A stretch of 64,000 bases of DNA. It comes from Torulaspora globosa. Taxonomy: Eukaryota; Ascomycota; Saccharomycetes; Saccharomycetales; Saccharomycetaceae. A program made the translations under genes and the position numbers. Shown here one piece after another: positions 58,594 through 64,000 of the stretch (positions within the stretch are counted from its first letter, which is position 1; the number at the start of each line of letters is the position of its first letter). The stretch spans positions 496,001 through 560,000 of the forward strand of contig NC_050727.1 of NCBI RefSeq assembly GCF_014133895.1, given 5' to 3'. The notes beneath the pieces are model-generated. The model saw only the letters and a program-made list of their open reading frames with translations, had not been told where the DNA came from and did not search any database.

Positions 58594-59871
58594 CTAGTCT
58601 TCGTATCTGAAATGCTGAGTAAATTTCTCAAAATCCTTGACTGGAAGTCCATAGATTGGATTGATGCTAGATAACCTGGAAGGCACGGAAATAGGAATTG
58701 GCTTGATGGCTGGATTAAGCTGCCTATCTGAGGAAAATCCAAGAAGATTTTCCGTAATCGCTAGGCCCAAGAGCACATAATTCGTATGGTAGAGGTCTGG
58801 GTGAGTACCAGGCTTGTCGCGCAGCCCGGGCCGAGCACCGCTTTGACAGCAGTATAGGATATACTTCCTCAAGGCAAGCTTGTCGATGCATTCGCCATGA
58901 CCGTACAGCTCGAGTATGGCAGCCGCGCCACCAACCCAAAAGCTGTAGCAACCATCAACCAGCTTATTTGTTCTCCCCGAAAGACCCTTCTCGGGTTCAT
59001 ATTGCTTTTGACTGCACCACTGCATAAGACTCGACAGGTCAATTTTGTCCAATTCGCCGAGAATCGCTAGACTGGCCACGGAACAGAAAGTGTAACCACC
59101 GTGAGCTTCATCCCCGTGCGGGCACCCGCCAAATCCGCCTTCATAGGTCTGGCAGCGCACCAAGAAGTTGGCGACCCCTTCACATAGCTCGTCAGTCAAT
59201 ATGTTGAGCAGCGATGCTATACTCAGAGCGCAGTAAACGCCTCTCGTATCTGTTTCTCCTACCCCCCGGCATGTCCTGAACCCACCGTCCGGCTGCTTCA
59301 GCGATAACAGCCAATCGTAGATTGCCTTCTCGTTGATGCGATCCCAGTATCCTTCCACGTTGTCGCACAAAGCCAAGGCACTCACCGCTGCGTAGGTGCT
59401 AGCCAGATGAGGTAATTGGCCTACGCCACCTCCGAAAGGACCACCCGACTCTGAGATGGCAAATAGCTTCTCACAGATGCGACGCTTGCAGCGGTCGCTT
59501 AGATAGCCTTCGTCCAGCAGCTTCAGAGAGTTAGCAGTCCAGTATAGGATCCACGGTTGGGAGGCATCTAGTGCTACCATTTGCGGAGGAAAGTCATTAG
59601 AGAACGCAGAATCGAGATACCTCTTCAGTTGTTCGCGATCAAGCTCCGGCTCACCCTGAGCCTCCCTGTATAGGGACTGACATTTAGCTATCACTTCATC
59701 CCTAGCAATCGTCGTGTCTGTCTCTATCTCCTTCATGATAGAAACAATATCTTCTTCTTCTCCCTCTTGATCTTGCCCCTCCTCTGCTGATACCACTCTA
59801 ACCGTGGGCTCCCTCTTCCTTCCCAGGAGGTTCTTCCTTACAAACTTCACTCTGGCTGCTGGATTCACCAT
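58594..59871 (-). CDS. RAM1: Protein farnesyltransferase beta subunit Ram1
   Basis: 425 aa (431 in S. cerevisiae). The alpha-alpha barrel prenyltransferase repeats are visible: LKQPDGGFRTCRGVGETDTRG, CQTYEGGFGGCPHGDEAHGG with GYTFCSVASLAIL, and KLVDGCYSFWVGGAAAIL. Zinc ligands of the family fall at Asp and Cys in LVDGCYSFW... and the His in DLYHTNYVLLGL; DKPGTHPDLYHTNY is the diagnostic farnesyltransferase text. It works with Ram2 to farnesylate CaaX proteins such as Ras and a-factor. The N-terminal 60 residues are acidic and variable. In S. cerevisiae it is YDL090C. ATG at 59871-59869. Confidence 0.96.
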   Translation of the reverse strand: MVNPAARVKFVRKNLLGRKREPTVRVVSAEEGQDQEGEEEDIVSIMKEIETDTTIARDEVIAKCQSLYREAQGEPELDREQLKRYLDSAFSNDFPPQMVALDASQPWILYWTANSLKLLDEGYLSDRCKRRICEKLFAISESGGPFGGGVGQLPHLASTYAAVSALALCDNVEGYWDRINEKAIYDWLLSLKQPDGGFRTCRGVGETDTRGVYCALSIASLLNILTDELCEGVANFLVRCQTYEGGFGGCPHGDEAHGGYTFCSVASLAILGELDKIDLSSLMQWCSQKQYEPEKGLSGRTNKLVDGCYSFWVGGAAAILELYGHGECIDKLALRKYILYCCQSGARPGLRDKPGTHPDLYHTNYVLLGLAITENLLGFSSDRQLNPAIKPIPISVPSRLSSINPIYGLPVKDFEKFTQHFRYED

Positions 59872-60046
59872 AAGACCCTCTTGCTAATGGTATGGCACTT
59901 TCTTGAGGCACCTGGCGACTGGGTCTGAAACCTGTTGGTTCTTCGGCACCATTTTCAGCAGTCCGCCTACCCATCAGTAGGAAGCTTGAAACTTATACCA
60001 TGGAGTCTACCTAACAAAGGTACTATTGAGACTGATATGCGTTGGT

Positions 60047-62158
60047 ATGAATCATTGGCAGCTCCTCAATGATGTGCGAAAGTCTGTTTATTGCAGCAGG
60101 AACGATGATTATTCAATAGAGCTGAAGGAATTGGTTTCGCTGGCGTCGAAAAGTAATGATTCAGAGTTCATAAAATGTGTTCTATTGCTACGAGAGGATA
60201 TTACGAGTGCTAATGCAAAAGTGAAACTACTCTGGTTGACTTCTCTTGTCGGTAAGAACTTCTATGCTCCGTTGGACGTTGATTTGGCGGGTCCGCTTCC
60301 ATGGAATGGACCTCATATCCTGGATACAAGGTCTGCTAGGCTGCAATCCAAGTATGCTAAAAGATCTCCTCTACGTCCAGAAGATACTCCGGAATTGAGA
60401 CAGTGCCAGGATATCAACAATTGCTCCTTTGTGGCTTCGTTGATCGGACTCAAGGTTCATAATGTGAGGCAGCCGAAGATCAAACAGCTATCGCCAGATG
60501 TCTTCTCGGTCAATTTGCATTTCAATGGGGCAAGTGACAGAGTGGTTACTGTGAGCACATCTCAGATCCCGACTGATGGTCAGTCGAATCAGTTGTCGAT
60601 ACATAGTGGGGATTTGGCTGATAAAGTGGTGGAATTGGCATACTTGCAGATTACGGCAGGCTCATATGACACACATGGATCGAACTGTGCGATCGACACG
60701 TTTAGACTGACTGGCTATCTTCCTGAGGTAAAGGCGGCGAACAGGATTGATATCAAGAGACTGATCAAATATTTCCGAAGTGGTTTATGCATTATTGCGC
60801 TTGGCACTGGCGCAGATGCTTCAATGCTCGTAGCGCCTTTGATCACGGATCATGACTACGCTGTGGTGGCTGTAGACGATGACAGGGAATCTTTGACGAT
60901 ACGGGATCCTTTAAATCCGGAGACCTGCGTCGAAGTTCGCCAAAATGACTTATGGAACCACTACGAACAAGTATATCTCAATTGGTGTCAAACGAAGCTT
61001 TTCTACTACAAGACTTGCATTCATTTTTTCTACAAAGCTGAGTGCTGCAATCGCTTCAACAGCATTACCGATAAACCACTATTCATTATAAAGAACCGAT
61101 CGAAATCGAAGCAACCAGTGCGTGTGCTGCTGGAAACAAACTTACGTGAAGAGGTCTCACCAGGGAAACGGATAGCTTACTTGAAAGAAGTACCGAACGA
61201 TATATTAAGTAGCATCCACGATGAACCTACAGGTGCTTGTGACATCGGATTGCAGCTGCTGAAACTAGAACTGCTCCCTGGTCAAAGTGTCCGGCTGTTT
61301 TGCCATTCCTCGCACAGCGAATCCTTCACAACTCATATGTTTTACAACTCCGAACTTGTAAGCTTCAATAGAGAAATAAAGAGCGGAGATTATCGCAGTA
61401 TAATATTTGACGCACCAGACAATGGAATTTCGAACTCCTGTCAATTCTACAGAAATCCGAGTATCATGCTGAAAGTTAAATCTCCGTTAAGCGAAGAAGT
61501 TCCGTTGAATTTGCAGTTACTCTCAGAATCGTCGAAGGATATGATAAATGCTCAGGTTTATCACGCCAGCGATCACAAAATGTCAAGGCCCCTCAGAGAA
61601 GAGGCCAACTTCGAGCAACAGAAGCTCGATATCAGGTATTTGCATCTTATAACCAATACACCATACAAGGTCGTGTGCTCTTCATATTCAAAAGCACTTT
61701 CGCATAAGTTCAAACTAAATGTAAAGCCATCTTCGTCGGAAGAATCCATTTATTCGGAATGCAAACTAAAACAAGTTTATTTTGAGTTTGGGGGCTTTCC
61801 TCACCACCTTGAGAAGCGATTTGGATGGCCATCGAATTCTAATAGAATAAGGATACGGTTAACCAGCAAGAGCAACAACCTATGCTTCATAAGAATCTCA
61901 CCTATGGCCTCCTCCCCGTCGCTTTCAATACGCTGTAACATTTTCGATGAAGAAACTCACGGCCAACTTCACACAATGACGCAATATGAAAAGCCGGGCC
62001 TTGGAGGGCTTGTCATTGATCAACTCAGCATAGATGATTGCACTTCGATAGTGCTACTAATTGAGAAAGATGAAGCACTATTAAGCGGCATACCTCTTCG
62101 ACCTATCGAATGTGAGCTGCTGATCGGATCTCAAACCACCGTTAGCTTTAATGAATGA
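60047..62158 (+). CDS. RIM13: Calpain-like protease Rim13 of the Rim101 pH pathway
   Basis: 703 aa from the first in-frame ATG (727 in S. cerevisiae). The CysPc core includes PLPWNGPHILDTRSARLQSKY, the nucleophile in CQDINNCSFVASLIG (Cys126) and the histidine in ITDHDYAVVAVDD (His269). The S. cerevisiae counterparts are remembered as Cys128 and His271, so this start fits. The usual calpain asparagine motif RNPWG reads RDPLNP here. Two beta-rich C2-like domains fill the C-terminal half. Rim13 cleaves the inhibitory C-terminus of the transcription factor Rim101 at alkaline pH on ESCRT-III-containing endosomes. An ATG ten bases upstream opens an out-of-frame 11-residue frame overlapping the start. 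YMR154C in S. cerevisiae. Confidence 0.92.
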   Translation: MNHWQLLNDVRKSVYCSRNDDYSIELKELVSLASKSNDSEFIKCVLLLREDITSANAKVKLLWLTSLVGKNFYAPLDVDLAGPLPWNGPHILDTRSARLQSKYAKRSPLRPEDTPELRQCQDINNCSFVASLIGLKVHNVRQPKIKQLSPDVFSVNLHFNGASDRVVTVSTSQIPTDGQSNQLSIHSGDLADKVVELAYLQITAGSYDTHGSNCAIDTFRLTGYLPEVKAANRIDIKRLIKYFRSGLCIIALGTGADASMLVAPLITDHDYAVVAVDDDRESLTIRDPLNPETCVEVRQNDLWNHYEQVYLNWCQTKLFYYKTCIHFFYKAECCNRFNSITDKPLFIIKNRSKSKQPVRVLLETNLREEVSPGKRIAYLKEVPNDILSSIHDEPTGACDIGLQLLKLELLPGQSVRLFCHSSHSESFTTHMFYNSELVSFNREIKSGDYRSIIFDAPDNGISNSCQFYRNPSIMLKVKSPLSEEVPLNLQLLSESSKDMINAQVYHASDHKMSRPLREEANFEQQKLDIRYLHLITNTPYKVVCSSYSKALSHKFKLNVKPSSSEESIYSECKLKQVYFEFGGFPHHLEKRFGWPSNSNRIRIRLTSKSNNLCFIRISPMASSPSLSIRCNIFDEETHGQLHTMTQYEKPGLGGLVIDQLSIDDCTSIVLLIEKDEALLSGIPLRPIECELLIGSQTTVSFNE

Positions 62159-62783
62159 AAGTCGGGCATTTATACTGTTGCATCGCTTTGATCATTAAAG
62201 TGTGCCCGAACTTTATGACGGCCTGACAGATTGTCGGTCATAGCTGATGCTGATGGATGTGTGCCAAGATCTTCAGAGCTTCCGACCTTTCTGAGACTGT
62301 GATGAGAAAGCATCAAGATACCAGATGCGATTACATGGGACTGCAATGATAGATTAACGTCTATACAGGCCGCTTTGTCGACTGCTGGCGATAATATGAA
62401 TCCAGCTCACTTCCGGGCACAGAATATTCCACTGCTCCTACTGCGTTTCCCGGCTGAAAGCTTTCGCCAGACATTTAAGTCCGAATTGAATTATTTTAAT
62501 GACCTATCAAGCTGTTATATAAGAAGCTAAGATGATTTGCATGCTTACAGCCACTGTCCTGTGCAGTTGTCAAATACGCCGCCGTCGAGAACTAAAATCT
62601 GGATTATCAAGGCCATATAATGGCCAAGGTGCTGTCTTTGTGTTTATGATGTTCTTAAAGCTCTTGTCCGGGTTCCGTGTAGTAAGTGACTGCTAGTTAC
62701 CGTTATGCCAGCTGTAGTTCATAACAGATTAGCGGGCAGATTAGAGCAAGTGAGCAGGGTCCTCAGCGAATCCTCAGAGCTTG
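62159..62783. other. RIM13-NUR1 intergenic region (625 bp)
   Basis: Between two plus-strand genes. A TATA-like TTATATAAGAAGC lies near 62515. No RNA gene or recognisable ORF was found; the region is probably the RIM13 3' UTR and the NUR1 promoter. Confidence 0.45.
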
Positions 62784-64000
62784 ATGTCATATCGAGTTTC
62801 GAAAGAGCGCTATATCCCTCTCAATGCTTCCATCAGAGAAGATGATGAGTTATTTGATGATAACGTTGATAAGAACACTTCCTCGATACGACGAACTCTC
62901 CTAATTTTGATCACTGCGCCGTCAGATTGGCATATTCTTTTGAATGAATGGATCCAGAGTATTGATTTGGATGCCAAAGCTTACTCGTTCGCCCAGCCGT
63001 TGGGACATAGTTTGACCTTCTTACTTTATGTTATAAGGCTTTTGCAAGACAACCTAATCAGACCTGAAAGCTATAAGATTGCATCTAATCAAGATGCTTT
63101 CGACCTTTCGAGATCAGAAAAGTTGAGAGAATACGAATATTTAAACCGATACAGTGTCAATAGGGAAGCAAATTCGACGGCTACTTTTTATGCCAGCTTC
63201 CTGAGCGGCGTAAGCAAGTTCTTCAATTTGCTGACCGCTGCTCTTCTGATTGTGAATTTGGGCCTGACTTACCAGTTCTTCTTTGGCCATTTCAGAAGTT
63301 ACTCGCTTTTCAGTTCTAAAGAGAGACCGGTATCAAAGCATGTCACTAAAAGAAGCTTAAGGAATCTGAACGATGAGTACTTGGAGAATATATATAATGG
63401 ATCACTGTGGTCGATGTTGAAATATATATTCCGAGGCAGCCTCACGGCTGATGAAAAGACAGATGACGATGAAATATACTATAGTCTAGAGAAATGGGTA
63501 CCATCAAAATTCACTACGCACTTCTTCGCTTGTTTCTGTCCAACCGGCGTATTTTTTCTATTGCTTTGTGATATCTCGTTCACTACCGCCATACCAGTTG
63601 TTCTCCACCAGATTATTCTGCATTACATGGTGATTGATCGATACGAAGAAAGGTTGGTAGACGAGGCAGTTATTCATCAAGCTTTGATGACCGACTATGA
63701 GGCCAAGGTAGTGAAGCCATATACCAATAAAATGATGCAAGATGTGCAAGTTGATGCCACCACATATGGCGAGGGCTACGTAAGGTTTTGGCCCGCGATA
63801 AGCTCATCCAAGTCACCTATCTTCAAGACACACTCTGTGATGGGTGATACCATATTAGAGAAGTTCAATTCGCGAACACAAGAATTTGAAGACGTAGTCG
63901 GCGCTGGTGAATCTCATAACCTCATCATGGAAACACCACACTTCTACCCAACTTGCCCTTATCACAATGCAATGGAATGCCGGTCATCTCCTCGCTATCA
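62784..64000 (+). CDS. NUR1: Nuclear rim protein Nur1, 3' end cut off by the window
   Basis: The frame opens at ATG 62784 (MSYRVSKERYIPLNASIRED) and stays open to the window end, giving 405 visible residues; the S. cerevisiae protein is 484 aa. Two hydrophobic regions fit membrane spans: about 150-168 (FFNLLTAALLIVNLGLTYQF) and about 245-275 (FFACFCPTGVFFLLLCDISF). After them comes VVLHQIILHYMVIDRYEERL, diagnostic of Nur1. Nur1 sits in the inner nuclear membrane with Heh1 and tethers and silences rDNA. The neighbour RAM1 is also its neighbour in S. cerevisiae (YDL090C-YDL089W), with RIM13 inserted here. The C-terminus and stop lie outside the window. Confidence 0.9.
   Translation, partial: MSYRVSKERYIPLNASIREDDELFDDNVDKNTSSIRRTLLILITAPSDWHILLNEWIQSIDLDAKAYSFAQPLGHSLTFLLYVIRLLQDNLIRPESYKIASNQDAFDLSRSEKLREYEYLNRYSVNREANSTATFYASFLSGVSKFFNLLTAALLIVNLGLTYQFFFGHFRSYSLFSSKERPVSKHVTKRSLRNLNDEYLENIYNGSLWSMLKYIFRGSLTADEKTDDDEIYYSLEKWVPSKFTTHFFACFCPTGVFFLLLCDISFTTAIPVVLHQIILHYMVIDRYEERLVDEAVIHQALMTDYEAKVVKPYTNKMMQDVQVDATTYGEGYVRFWPAISSSKSPIFKTHSVMGDTILEKFNSRTQEFEDVVGAGESHNLIMETPHFYPTCPYHNAMECRSSPRY

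Overview
The window is a compact, gene-dense stretch of a budding-yeast nuclear chromosome from the family Saccharomycetaceae. The evidence is 33 protein genes with clear Saccharomyces cerevisiae counterparts, short intergenic gaps, almost no introns, and two tRNA genes close to the S. cerevisiae sequences. Gene order points to a lineage that did not undergo the whole-genome duplication (of the Torulaspora / Zygosaccharomyces / Lachancea kind; I cannot fix the genus). Genes that in S. cerevisiae lie on two sister regions, chromosome IV (YDL106C down to YDL089W) and chromosome XIII (YMR171C down to YMR154C), are interleaved here in a single order.

Layout. 1-4.3 kb: 3' part of HUL5 (ubiquitin ligase), then an EAR1/SSH4-type PY-motif adaptor. 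4.5-10.7 kb: PHO2, an ALD2/ALD3-type aldehyde dehydrogenase, CEP3. 10.7-17.4 kb: MLH1, NSE4, QRI7, MME1. 18-21.5 kb: PAH1 and a strikingly short MSS11. 21.5-25.5 kb: the only gene-poor stretch, holding an unidentified coding relic, a broken Ty3/gypsy retrotransposon that ends beside a tRNA-Val gene, and the INP2 leader. 25.5-34.4 kb: INP2, QRI1/UAP1, DNF3. 34.6-45 kb: HLJ1, POL3, DUN1, a YMR160W homologue, ATG16, tRNA-Met. 45-54 kb: GET3, BUG1, MRPS8, AIM36, SNU23, TPP1, RPN6, PMT1. 54.4-64 kb: a YMR155W-type transporter, SRP14, UBX3, RAM1, RIM13 and the 5' part of NUR1.

The genes are housekeeping genes, not an operon or island. Several share themes: genome maintenance (MLH1, NSE4, POL3, DUN1, TPP1), secretory pathway and membranes (GET3, BUG1, PMT1, SRP14, DNF3, PAH1, HLJ1), and protein turnover (HUL5, EAR1, RPN6, UBX3). 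Many start codons were moved to the first in-frame ATG, because the longest open frames began at GTG or TTG.

The best new observation is that DUN1 has no usable ATG in its main frame but becomes a full-length gene if a 75-nt spliceosomal intron after codon 8 is removed; a canonical 5' splice site, a branch-like site and a 3' AG are all present. Other leads are the truncated MSS11, the LTR-less Ty3 relic beside tRNA-Val, an unidentified minus-strand coding relic, a proteasome-associated control element in the RPN6 promoter, a near-consensus zinc-responsive element upstream of PAH1, an MCB upstream of POL3, and a convergent gene pair sharing one CTAG for both stop codons. I saw no sign of a wholly novel multi-gene system.
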